From: Planctomycetaceae bacterium
Lineage (GTDB): Bacteria > Planctomycetota > Planctomycetia > Planctomycetales > Planctomycetaceae
Assembly: GCA_015487825.1 (NCBI GenBank)
Contig: WFOZ01000889.1
Location: 1-8,771 of the forward strand
Length of the DNA stretch: 8,771 nucleotides
Direction: 5' to 3'
Shown piece by piece: positions 1 to 6,187 of this stretch (positions are counted from its first letter, which is position 1; the number at the start of each line of letters is the position of its first letter). Made by a program: the position numbers and the translations under genes. The notes under the pieces were generated by a model. The model did no database searches. It saw only the letters and a program-made list of their open reading frames with translations, and was not told where the DNA came from.

Positions 1-186
1 CCCGAAGAGGTCCAGTTACTGCATCAGCATGGTAAGCAGGTCATCTACAATTTTGCAGGCCCCGGCGAATTTCGCAGGAATCCCAAAGCCTGGTCCCTGG
101 TTCGCGAGGCCCACATTGATGGCATGTTGACAGACTATCCATTGGAGTGCAGAGCTACCTGGAGAAAATTACGTGAGCCAAAATAG
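1..186 (+). CDS. Glycerophosphodiester phosphodiesterase family protein, C-terminal fragment
   Basis: The window opens inside this gene; the visible 61 residues end at a TAG stop at 184-186. The segment V-I-Y-N-F-A-G-P-G followed by E-A-H-I-D-G-M-L-T-D-Y-P matches the C-terminal strand and closing motif of the GDPD TIM-barrel family, where the 'G(I/M)-x-T-D-x-P' signature ends the last beta strand. Family members cleave glycerophosphodiesters to glycerol 3-phosphate and an alcohol, usually with a divalent metal. The catalytic histidines and the N-terminus lie outside the window, so localisation and substrate cannot be judged. The gene converges on the ceramidase-like gene, with only 41 bp between the stop codons and a shared hairpin in that gap. 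Assignment to the fold family is fairly secure from the terminal motif, but exact function is not. Confidence 0.8.
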   Translation, partial: PEEVQLLHQHGKQVIYNFAGPGEFRRNPKAWSLVREAHIDGMLTDYPLECRATWRKLREPK

Positions 187-193
187 TTTGGAT

Positions 194-212
194 AAAAGGC
201 ATCATGCCTTTT
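194..212. terminator. Bidirectional intrinsic terminator between convergent genes
   Basis: An 8-bp perfect stem (AAAAGGCA at 194-201, TGCCTTTT at 205-212) closes a 3-nt loop. It sits 7 bp after the GDPD stop and 15 bp after the stop of the minus-strand ceramidase-like gene. Because the outer stem is A-tract paired with T-tract, both strands present a G/C core followed by TTTT. That suits a compact terminator used from both directions. The GC core is short (GGC/GCC), so strength is uncertain. Confidence 0.6.
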
Positions 213-227
213 GGACTTAGGAAAAGT

Positions 228-1679
228 TCAATTCTGATTAACAACCGTTTCGTTTGAAACTTCCTGCAAGAGAGCGAAAAGTACCTTGGTGATTTTTTCA
301 GATGCTTCGACTTCCAGCAGATTGGTGCCGAGCCAGGTTTCGTAGCCGCCCAGCTGATGCTGTCGGGGTGTGGGGAGATAACGATACCAGCCGTTGGCCA
401 GTTCAATAGTGAAAGTCGTTTTCAAAGGACTTTTGGCTTTTATTTCGAGTCCGATTTCTGCAAACACTTCACACGGAATCGCAGTGATGCCAACATCACC
501 AATGCGAATCGCCTGCAGAATGAGCGTTTCGGTTACGGGTCTGCTGGCGTACTCCAACGTTCTTTCTGCGTAAGCTTTCGCCAATCGGGGCAATTTCGAT
601 TCATCCTCTTCCGCCAGAAATCGTTTAGCTCGGGCGATCTGTTTTTCGGTTGGTTTACGAATTTTAAGTGTCAGTTCCTGCTGCGCCATTGCCAGAGTGA
701 TCTCACTTCGATGTTCAGTTTTTTGATATACCTGAAACACTTCATCTGCCACACTATTGGCGACATATCGAATTTGTCCAAACGATTTTCGTCTGGGATT
801 CGGATTCACAAAGTTGATGTTGTTGATATCCCCACTGGTTCCATTAGAAATCATTCCTACAAAAGGTGGATACTTATCGCTGACTTCGTTGGGGACAATT
901 CGCTGTTTTATTTGTCTGGCGAATTCGCCGAAGTAATCGGCTGAAACACCATTGGGGGAAATTCCTCCAACATAATGCAGCGAATAGTTGGCTAATAACG
1001 CGATTGGTCGCCCATTGATTGCACGAACCGAAATGAAGCAGACTTGCGGATCGATCGGACCTGCCGGGCGGTCCAACAATTTCTTTGATCGCGGCGGATT
1101 CATGCGAACCTGATCGGTAATTTCTCCAAACGGATTGGGAACAATTCCGCCCGGCTTCATAAACCAACGGCGGTTGTGAACATGCTCTGCCACATCGACC
1201 TTACCACTCCCTAATTCCGCAGGTTCCAAATTCGCGTTTGCTTTTTTAATCGCAGAAACAATCCCTTGAATCAGAACTTCCAGATAACCTTTTCCAGCCC
1301 CACCCGCTTTTTCGTATAGTTCTTCGCGTGAAGAAGGAGCAGTATGTGTGTGCGTAGCCGAAATCAACATGCAATCGGTACGAATGCCGGTTATTTTTGA
1401 GGCTCGCTGTTTTGCTTCATCCAACAGTTTTCTTGGAACATAACAGCTATCAACGATCACAATTGCTAATCGAGTCTTCCCATCATCCAGCACCAATGCC
1501 CGCGCATTCAACGGATCCCATGCCTTATCTACCAGGCGTTCACGAAACGAACCAATCAAACGAACCGGCCATTTCTGAGGCGTAATATCTTCAACTGCAG
1601 CTCCCGCACGAAACTCGCCAGCTTGTAATTGGTTACTGAAAAAACTGAATATTACCAAAAGCATTTGCATGTGTTTCAT
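228..1679 (-). CDS. Secreted neutral/alkaline ceramidase-family hydrolase
   Basis: This 483-residue protein resembles the N-terminal catalytic domain of neutral/alkaline non-lysosomal ceramidases, zinc amidases that release fatty acid from ceramide. Residues 1-20 form a signal peptide (M-K-H-M-Q then a hydrophobic stretch, likely cleaved after L-Q-A). Family landmarks are A-G-A-A-V-E-D-I-T-P near 26, the zinc-site-like A-T-H-T-H-T-A-P around 108-115, a second histidine in N-Y-S-L-H-Y-V-G-G (His about 235), N-G-T-S-G-D-I-N-N at 279-287, and N-G-W-Y-R-Y-L-P-T then G-G-Y-E at 429-447. It lacks the beta-sandwich C-terminal domain of full ceramidases, and many environmental homologues have unproven substrates. 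I chose the ATG at 1679 because GGAG lies 6 nt upstream and the signal peptide begins there. The same frame is open to a GTG at 1952, which would give 574 residues. It is the distal gene of an operon with the sulfatase. Confidence 0.85.
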   Translation of the reverse strand: MKHMQMLLVIFSFFSNQLQAGEFRAGAAVEDITPQKWPVRLIGSFRERLVDKAWDPLNARALVLDDGKTRLAIVIVDSCYVPRKLLDEAKQRASKITGIRTDCMLISATHTHTAPSSREELYEKAGGAGKGYLEVLIQGIVSAIKKANANLEPAELGSGKVDVAEHVHNRRWFMKPGGIVPNPFGEITDQVRMNPPRSKKLLDRPAGPIDPQVCFISVRAINGRPIALLANYSLHYVGGISPNGVSADYFGEFARQIKQRIVPNEVSDKYPPFVGMISNGTSGDINNINFVNPNPRRKSFGQIRYVANSVADEVFQVYQKTEHRSEITLAMAQQELTLKIRKPTEKQIARAKRFLAEEDESKLPRLAKAYAERTLEYASRPVTETLILQAIRIGDVGITAIPCEVFAEIGLEIKAKSPLKTTFTIELANGWYRYLPTPRQHQLGGYETWLGTNLLEVEASEKITKVLFALLQEVSNETVVNQN

Positions 1680-1952
1680 CGGTATCTCCAATTGGGTATC
1701 ACTCCATAGTTTCGGTCTCTTGACTACATACCAGGTAATAAGTGAGCATCCGAGTAGATAGCCATAAGTCATCAACATTCTTGGCCAGGGATTGCTGATG
1801 GCAGCCGCATCCGATATCGACAAAGCGGTCCCATGAAGCAGGAATGCAAAGCTCAGTAGGTAAAAGGGATTTTCATTGGAAAAATATTTCCAGAGTCCGT
1901 TTCTACGCTGGCAGTTGGAATCACTTTTTTCACATTTCCATTCTGTCATCAC
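1680..1952 (-). pseudogene. N-terminal remnant of a planctomycete multi-pass membrane protein, fused in frame to the hydrolase ORF
   Basis: About 91 codons are open in the same frame as the downstream hydrolase, starting GTG (1952) or ATG (1949), 9 bp after the sulfatase stop. The translation has a polar start, then N-E-N-P-F-Y-L-L-S-F-A-F-L-L-H-G and a first membrane-like segment (about residues 30-50), then P-R-M-L-M-T-Y-G-Y-L-L-G and a second (about 57-78), ending V-K-R-P-K-L-W-S-D-T. The 'NPFYLLS' start, a roughly 30-residue gap, a second helix and a basic 'W-x-D' loop recall the N-terminus of uncharacterised planctomycete multi-span proteins. Recognition is from memory and not verified. 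Here it stops after two helices and runs into the hydrolase signal peptide. It may be a truncated gene, a small two-helix peptide translated by coupling to the sulfatase, or a real N-terminal anchor of the hydrolase. I favour a remnant. Confidence 0.45.
1686..1689 (-). promoter_or_regulatory. Shine-Dalgarno site deciding the ceramidase-like start
   Basis: On the minus strand TTGGAG precedes the ATG at 1679, with the GGAG core separated from it by 6 nt. This near-ideal spacing coincides exactly with the start of a signal peptide. It supports initiation here rather than at the GTG/ATG at 1952/1949, whose only purine run (AAGG) directly abuts the start codons. Confidence 0.6.
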
Positions 1953-1961
1953 CTTGCAGGA

Positions 1962-3470
1962 TCAGTCAATTGCTTTAAGTGGAAAAACATCGGACGGAAT
2001 GTGTTGCTGTTTCATCAGTTTTTCAAGCCGGGCTACGATTTCCGGGTGTTTATCTGCGACGTTGTTTTTTTCGCTGATATCTTCTGCAATGTTATAAAGC
2101 TCGGTATTGATTTTTACCTTGCCTCTCACTTTTCTCAGATTCTGTCGAACGGCTTTCCAGTCACCAACACGGATTGTCTGTTGCCCGCCATAGCCGGTGA
2201 ATTCTCGATACAGGAAGGGGCGTTCAGTCTGCTTCCTGCCCAGCAGAGTGGGGGCGATGCTGATTCCATCGATGTTTTTGGGAACCGCATCGGCTTTGCC
2301 AATCAGATCCAGCAACGTAGGCATCCAGTCTTCAAAACCGCTGATGTAATCACTCGAAGAACCTTTCTGCACATGTCCGGGCCAGCGGACAAGAGTAGGA
2401 ACGCGAACACCGCCTTCATACAAAGAACCTTTAAGTCCTCGCAATTCGCCCACACTTTTGAAGAAGAGGTAATCGACTTCCTGTTCCAGGTGAGTGGTGC
2501 CGTTGTCGGAACTGAAAACGACAATTGTGTTATCTGCCAACTCCAACTCATCAAGTAAATTCAGGATATTGCCAACGTAGCGATCCATCCGGGTAATCAT
2601 GGCTGCATAAGCGGCTCGGGGAGTGAAATGTGGCGTGTATCCATACCCTTTACTTCTTGTAAATGGAGGATCATTCCAGCCTAACTGAAGATACGGTTTA
2701 AGTTCTTCATCGGGCACATGCAGCGCGACATGTGGGATGACTGTCGGATAATACAAAAAGAATGGTTCGTTTTTGTGCTGACGAATAAATTCCAGGGCCT
2801 GTGCGTTAATGCGATCCGGTGCATAGTCTTGCCCTTTGAATTGATTATAACTTTTTGGATCAGCCGGGTCAGCATCTTTGGCAAGACTGGCATGCCCGGG
2901 GACGGGAGGATTATTTTTCAGCTCGACGTGCTTTTCATCACTCCATAAATAGGAAGGGTAGTAACTGTGTGCATGAGACTGGCAGTTGTATCCGAAGAAT
3001 CGATTGAAACCCTGCTTCAGAGGACGTCCGGAAGACTCCGGTCCCCCCAGTCCCCATTTCCCGAATGCTCCGCTCACGTAACCTTGCTGCTGCAATACTT
3101 CTGCCAAAGTTATTTCGCTATCGGGAATAGGCCATTGCCCCTCTGGCGGTGTCCCCTTATTACTGCGCACAATCGCATATCCGGGATGTTTGGCTGTCAT
3201 CAAAACACACCGGGAAGGTGCACAAACCGCGTTGCCGCAATAATGTTGCGTCAATCGCATTCCCTGACTGGCCAGTTTATCAAGATTGGGCGTTCGGATA
3301 AGCTGCTGCCCGAAACTTCCCAGTTCTCGATACCCAAGATCATCCGCAAGAATAAATACGATGTTCGGTTTTGTTTGTTTTGCAGCCTCAACCATCGAGA
3401 GGGAATTGGTTGAAATAAACATCAGCACTAAATAACCGAGGAGGTGACTCACAGAGAAGCGACAGTTCAT
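1962..3470 (-). CDS. Secreted formylglycine-dependent sulfatase (arylsulfatase family)
   Basis: This 502-residue protein belongs to the type I sulfatases, which hydrolyse sulfate esters using a formylglycine made from an active-site cysteine. Residues 1-29 are a signal peptide (hydrophobic L-G-Y-L-V-L-M-F-I-S, cleavage near V-E-A). Asp43-Asp44 in I-L-A-D-D-L-G-Y are calcium ligands. C-A-P-S-R at 83-87 is the modification motif with Cys83 as the precursor. G-K-W-G-L-G is at 137-142, and S-S-D-N-G at 320-324 supplies further metal ligands. G-L-K-G-S-L-Y-E-G-G-V-R-V-P at 345-358 is the typical C-terminal signature. The residue closing signature 1 is Ala93, not the usual Gly. Length is normal for the family. 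The ATG at 3470 has AGAGG 9 nt upstream. It leads an operon with the ceramidase-like gene and is divergent from the SulP gene. The natural substrate (sulfated glycan, lipid or aryl ester) is unknown. Confidence 0.93.
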   Translation of the reverse strand: MNCRFSVSHLLGYLVLMFISTNSLSMVEAAKQTKPNIVFILADDLGYRELGSFGQQLIRTPNLDKLASQGMRLTQHYCGNAVCAPSRCVLMTAKHPGYAIVRSNKGTPPEGQWPIPDSEITLAEVLQQQGYVSGAFGKWGLGGPESSGRPLKQGFNRFFGYNCQSHAHSYYPSYLWSDEKHVELKNNPPVPGHASLAKDADPADPKSYNQFKGQDYAPDRINAQALEFIRQHKNEPFFLYYPTVIPHVALHVPDEELKPYLQLGWNDPPFTRSKGYGYTPHFTPRAAYAAMITRMDRYVGNILNLLDELELADNTIVVFSSDNGTTHLEQEVDYLFFKSVGELRGLKGSLYEGGVRVPTLVRWPGHVQKGSSSDYISGFEDWMPTLLDLIGKADAVPKNIDGISIAPTLLGRKQTERPFLYREFTGYGGQQTIRVGDWKAVRQNLRKVRGKVKINTELYNIAEDISEKNNVADKHPEIVARLEKLMKQQHIPSDVFPLKAID

Positions 3471-3926
3471 GATTTTTTGCCTCTGATATTACAGGTTCAG
3501 TTTTTATTGATAAAAGTTGGTATATGCTTCAACTTAGGCTACACGAATTCATAATATAAAAACAACCGGCAGTCCCTTTGGTGTTGGCTTATCGTTTATT
3601 TTCATTATGAACAGTTGTTTGCAACTTTGCCAGAGATCAAAGAACCTGGATGCCGCAAAGGCTTTCCTATAAATGTCTTCTGATGTCAGATGCTGATTAT
3701 CCCGAATAGTACCATTATGTTGATGAATTTTCGAAGATCTTGTTCAATTCACCTTCTGAATAGGTGCGTTTTGTACTAGAGTTCCCGCGTGGATACTGTC
3801 AAACGGCAGGCGAGACGATCCACTCTCTTAAACAAAACGGTTGATATTCAACTGTCCTACCTGGTTCCGCACAACACCTCTCCAAGATGGCCGTTGGCAG
3901 CAAAAAGACCCGGCTTTGATGAGAGG

Positions 3927-3947
3927 TTCTGTTCAATTTGGACAGAA
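3927..3947. promoter_or_regulatory. Operator-like 21-bp dyad upstream of the SulP gene
   Basis: TTCTGTTCAA, a central T, then TTGGACAGAA: nine of ten base pairs are symmetric around position 3937, and the exception (T3933/G3941) is a wobble pair. The length and interrupted symmetry suit a dimeric DNA-binding regulator. It lies 273 bp before the SulP start and 457 bp from the sulfatase start, which is far for either. I do not recognise the site as that of a known regulator, and a small hairpin is an alternative. Confidence 0.3.
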
Positions 3948-3964
3948 AATGTGTGTTGATTGAA

Positions 3965-4010
3965 ACTGGAATGACAGCTTCCCTCTCAGGAAGCCGGAAT
4001 GACGAAGCTG
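3965..4010. repeat. Small hairpin with nested inverted and direct repeats
   Basis: GCTTCC (3977-3982) and GGAAGC (3989-3994) form a 6-bp stem with a CTCTCA loop. The stem is flanked by near-identical copies of C(T/C)GGAATGAC (3967-3976 and 3994-4003). A second inverted pair, CAGCTTC (3975-3981) and GAAGCTG (4004-4010), overlaps it. Such compact symmetry is consistent with a repeat remnant or a structured RNA element, and no function can be assigned. Confidence 0.35.
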
Positions 4011-4210
4011 CTTTTGCACTTAAGCGATCACGTTCTAAATCTACTACTGACGCTCAATTATTTGAGTGTTGCACCAGTTACAGGAATAGATCGAGTTTCG
4101 TGACGACAGTCAGAATGTACCAGCCGTGCCGGGCTCATTTTCCAGTGCTAGCTGAAACACCTCAAGACGTTTGCGTTCGTTTTGCGGGTTGATTTTTGAA
4201 ATTTATTATT

Positions 4211-4214
4211 GGAG
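4211..4214 (+). promoter_or_regulatory. Shine-Dalgarno site of the SulP gene
   Basis: GGAG lies 5 nt before the ATG at 4220, inside an otherwise AT-rich leader. It supports this start, which also places the first residues just before the conserved R-G-D-x-x-S-G-L-T-V segment that begins SulP proteins. Confidence 0.6.
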
Positions 4215-4219
4215 TTTAG

Positions 4220-5947
4220 ATGTTAGAGTTTTTTGCGAAGCATACTGCTTCGATTCGTGGTGATTTTTTATCCGGGCTGACTGTTGCGTTGGCGTTAGTG
4301 CCCGAAGCGGTGGCGTTTGCCTTTGTTGCGGGCCTGCATCCTTCAATAGGATTGTATTCTGCATTTTTTATCGGGCTGGTCAGTTCGCTGGCAGGTGGGC
4401 GTCCGGGAATGATTTCCGGAGCCACCGGAGCGATGGCGGTTGTCATCGTTTCGCTCGTTGCAATTCACGGTGTGGAATACCTTTTCCCGGCTGTTATTCT
4501 TTGCGGACTGCTGCAAATCATCGTTGGTCTTTTGCGCATGGGAAAACTGATACGACTTGTTCCGCATTCTGTGATGCTCGGATTTGTCAATGGTCTGGCA
4601 ATTGTGATTGGCCTGGCTCAGATCGGAAGCTTTAAAACACTTGGCACAAACGGAACAATGACCTTTCTGCAAAATGGGCCATTGGTAATTATGATAGGCT
4701 TTGTCGCATTAACGATGGCGGTCATTGTCTGGCTTCCTAAATTAACCAAAGCGATCCCAAGTTCTTTAGCTGCGATTATGATGGTTTCTGCCATCGCGGT
4801 GGGGATTAACTCATTCGCTCCCCAAAGTTGGGTGCCTGGTGGTCAAACAAATGTTGTACAAACTGTTGACGACCTGGTCATGAATAATCTGAAAGCAAAA
4901 GCTGTTCAGCAGGCGGCACTGGAAGTTCAAAGTCATGATGGTGCAGCCGCTTTGCTGGATCATCATGCTGCTGTCGATACCTCGGTATTAAGCCCTGAGC
5001 AGGTCGGTACTGCAGTGGCTTCAATAAAATCAACACGCGATCCGTTACCAACACTCTTTTTCCTCGATTCCCGTTACGTACTTGCTCCGTTTACATGGGA
5101 AACTCTGGCGATTATTTTCCCGTTCTCGCTGATTCTTGCAGGTGTCGGTCTGATTGAATCTTTAATGACGTTGACACTGATCGACGAAATAACGGAAACG
5201 CGAGGCAGTGGCAACCGGGAATGTATCGGGCAGGGGGCGGCAAATATTGTCTGTGGTTTATTCGGAGGCATGGGAGGTTGTGCGATGATCGGGCAGTCTC
5301 TGATCAATGTGAATTCCGGTGGTCGCGGGCGACTTTCCGGAGTTGTCGCTGCGGTTGGTCTGTTGGTTCTGGTGGTTTTGTTAAAGCCGGTTATTTCGAT
5401 GGTGCCGATGGCGGCCCTGGTTGGCGTGATGTTTATGGTCGTTATTGGCACGTTTGAATGGAGCACACTGCACACCTGGAATAAAATTCCTAAAAGTGAT
5501 GTCCTTGTGATGGTGCTCGTTGCCGGATACACCGTGCTGTTTCATAACCTGGCCATTGCTGTACTTCTGGGTATTGTTGTTCAGGCTTTGATATTCGCCT
5601 GGCATCATGCAACACATATGATGGCGGATATTCATTTCGAGGATAATAAAAAAGTGTACCAACTGCATGGTCCACTCTTTTTTGCATCCGTCAGCAGTTT
5701 CCGCGAACTGGTCGATCCGGTTAACGATCCTCCGTTTGTCGTGATCGATTTCTATTTTTCACGGGTGTACGATCAATCTGCAATGGAAGCGATCAGTAAA
5801 CTGGCACAGCGTTACCGTCAGGAAGGAAAAAGTCTGCAATTGCGTAACCTCAATGCAGATTGCAGACGCATGATCGAAAGAGCGGGCGATATGTCAGGCG
5901 TTATCATTTCCGATGACATGCACTACCACATTACAAAAATGATCTGA
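4220..5947 (+). CDS. SulP-family inorganic anion transporter with STAS domain
   Basis: This 575-residue inner-membrane permease belongs to the SulP/SLC26 family, whose bacterial members carry sulfate, bicarbonate or other anions. Residues 12-41 ([10 protein letters not shown] then V-P-E-A-V-A-F-A) are the classic entry motif. Many hydrophobic helices follow to about 200 and again from 290 to 462. [16 protein letters not shown] at 338-353 and [13 protein letters not shown] at 357-369 are hallmark motifs. A cytoplasmic STAS domain covers about 478-575, with its nucleotide-loop-like [14 protein letters not shown] near 507-520. A hydrophilic insertion of about 75 residues (roughly 208-283) precedes the D-P-L-P-T-L segment and is unusual. 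The gene is alone on its strand and is followed by REP-like palindromes. Proximity to a sulfatase hints at sulfate uptake, but substrate cannot be told from sequence; bicarbonate is the main alternative. Confidence 0.93.
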   Translation: MLEFFAKHTASIRGDFLSGLTVALALVPEAVAFAFVAGLHPSIGLYSAFFIGLVSSLAGGRPGMISGATGAMAVVIVSLVAIHGVEYLFPAVILCGLLQIIVGLLRMGKLIRLVPHSVMLGFVNGLAIVIGLAQIGSFKTLGTNGTMTFLQNGPLVIMIGFVALTMAVIVWLPKLTKAIPSSLAAIMMVSAIAVGINSFAPQSWVPGGQTNVVQTVDDLVMNNLKAKAVQQAALEVQSHDGAAALLDHHAAVDTSVLSPEQVGTAVASIKSTRDPLPTLFFLDSRYVLAPFTWETLAIIFPFSLILAGVGLIESLMTLTLIDEITETRGSGNRECIGQGAANIVCGLFGGMGGCAMIGQSLINVNSGGRGRLSGVVAAVGLLVLVVLLKPVISMVPMAALVGVMFMVVIGTFEWSTLHTWNKIPKSDVLVMVLVAGYTVLFHNLAIAVLLGIVVQALIFAWHHATHMMADIHFEDNKKVYQLHGPLFFASVSSFRELVDPVNDPPFVVIDFYFSRVYDQSAMEAISKLAQRYRQEGKSLQLRNLNADCRRMIERAGDMSGVIISDDMHYHITKMI

Positions 5948-5953
5948 GCTGTT

Positions 5954-6008
5954 CTATACAGCCGTTCGCAATTTGGACACAACATTGTAGGGTGCGTCGT
6001 GACGCACC
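5954..6008. repeat. REP-like repeat unit, copy 1
   Basis: This 55-bp unit recurs 102 bp downstream with 51 of 55 identical positions. It has a linker (C-C-G-T-T-C-G-C-A-A-T-T-T at 5962-5974) followed by a palindrome, GGTGCGTC/GACGCACC at 5991-6008. GTAGGGTGCGT (5987-5997) can alternatively pair over 11 bp with ACGCACCCTAC at 6041-6051. It starts 6 bp after the SulP stop, so the hairpin may also protect or end that transcript. The shape is typical of repetitive extragenic palindromes. Confidence 0.7.
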
Positions 6009-6029
6009 TTTAATACGCAGACCTCATTT

Positions 6030-6047
6030 GGTGCGTTGCAACGCACC
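6030..6047. repeat. Perfect 18-bp palindrome within the REP-like cluster
   Basis: GGTGCGTTG is followed directly by its reverse complement CAACGCACC, giving uninterrupted dyad symmetry. The outer GGTGCGT/ACGCACC arms are the same as in the flanking hairpin at 5991-6008, so this is a further member of the palindrome family in opposite register. Confidence 0.7.
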
Positions 6048-6055
6048 CTACGGTA

Positions 6056-6110
6056 CTATATAGCCGTTCGCAATTTGGGCACAACATTGCAGGGTGCATC
6101 GTGACGCACC
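6056..6110. repeat. REP-like repeat unit, copy 2
   Basis: Second copy of the 55-bp unit, differing at four transitions from the first. Its hairpin has shifted: GCAGGGTGC (6089-6097) pairs perfectly over 9 bp with GCACCCTGC (6106-6114). The linker CCGTTCGCAATTTGGGCACAA-like arm (6064-6084, 21 bp) has a degenerate inverted partner at 6133-6153, matching 17 of 21 positions, so the copy is bracketed by inverted ends. Confidence 0.7.
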
Positions 6111-6132
6111 CTGCGGCATGACCTTGCAAGAC

Positions 6133-6153
6133 TTGTGCCATTATTACGAACGG
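6133..6153. repeat. Inverted degenerate copy of the repeat linker
   Basis: TTGTGCC then CGAACGG at the ends of this 21-bp stretch are the reverse complement of the ends of the linker at 6064-6084, with 17 of 21 matches overall. It closes the cluster on the DUF1080 side and gives the whole block inverted termini, as in a small non-autonomous element. Confidence 0.5.
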
Positions 6154-6157
6154 GGGA

Positions 6158-6187
6158 CATAGTCTGACGCAGATTATCCGGACTATG
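6158..6187 (-). terminator. Possible hairpin at the DUF1080 stop codon
   Basis: CATAGTC (6158-6164) and GACTATG (6181-6187) form a 7-bp stem with a 16-nt loop that overlaps the stop codon of the minus-strand DUF1080 gene. No T-run follows, so it is at best a weak transcript-end structure. Confidence 0.25.

Larger units (their letters stand above)
3471..4219. other. 749-bp gene-poor divergent intergenic region
   Basis: This stretch separates the start codons of the sulfatase and the SulP gene and should hold both promoters. The first 100 bp next to the sulfatase are AT-rich (for example the TATATTAT-like tract near 3553-3562). The rest holds only weak open frames with no recognisable protein. 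I see an operator-like dyad (3927-3947), an imperfect hairpin with a duplicated flank (3965-4010) and a weak stem CACCT/AGGTG at 3750-3766. No -35/-10 pair stands out enough to call a promoter. The length is generous for two promoters, so decayed sequence or an unannotated small RNA is possible. Confidence 0.6.

Noticed and set aside
357..944. Long plus-strand open frame opposite the ceramidase-like gene
   Set aside because: It is antisense to clear family motifs of the hydrolase; the Phe/Ser/Arg-rich translation is typical of a shadow frame.
3938..4192. Plus-strand open frame of 84 codons upstream of the SulP gene
   Set aside because: The translation has no recognisable domain, the composition is irregular (many Ser/Arg/Cys), there is no good ribosome site, and it overlaps the hairpin and dyad elements. 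It is most likely chance.
4182..4209. TTGCGG and TATTAT with a 16-bp spacer before the SulP gene as a sigma-70-like promoter
   Set aside because: The -10-like box ends just before the Shine-Dalgarno site, so transcription would start inside or after it, leaving no usable ribosome-binding leader.
5074..5532. Minus-strand open frame opposite the SulP gene
   Set aside because: Its Thr/Ile/Pro-rich translation mirrors the membrane helices of the transporter on the other strand, and no family is recognisable.
5954..6153. CRISPR array
   Set aside because: Only two direct copies of the unit exist, separated by related palindromic sequence rather than unique spacers, and no cas gene is nearby.
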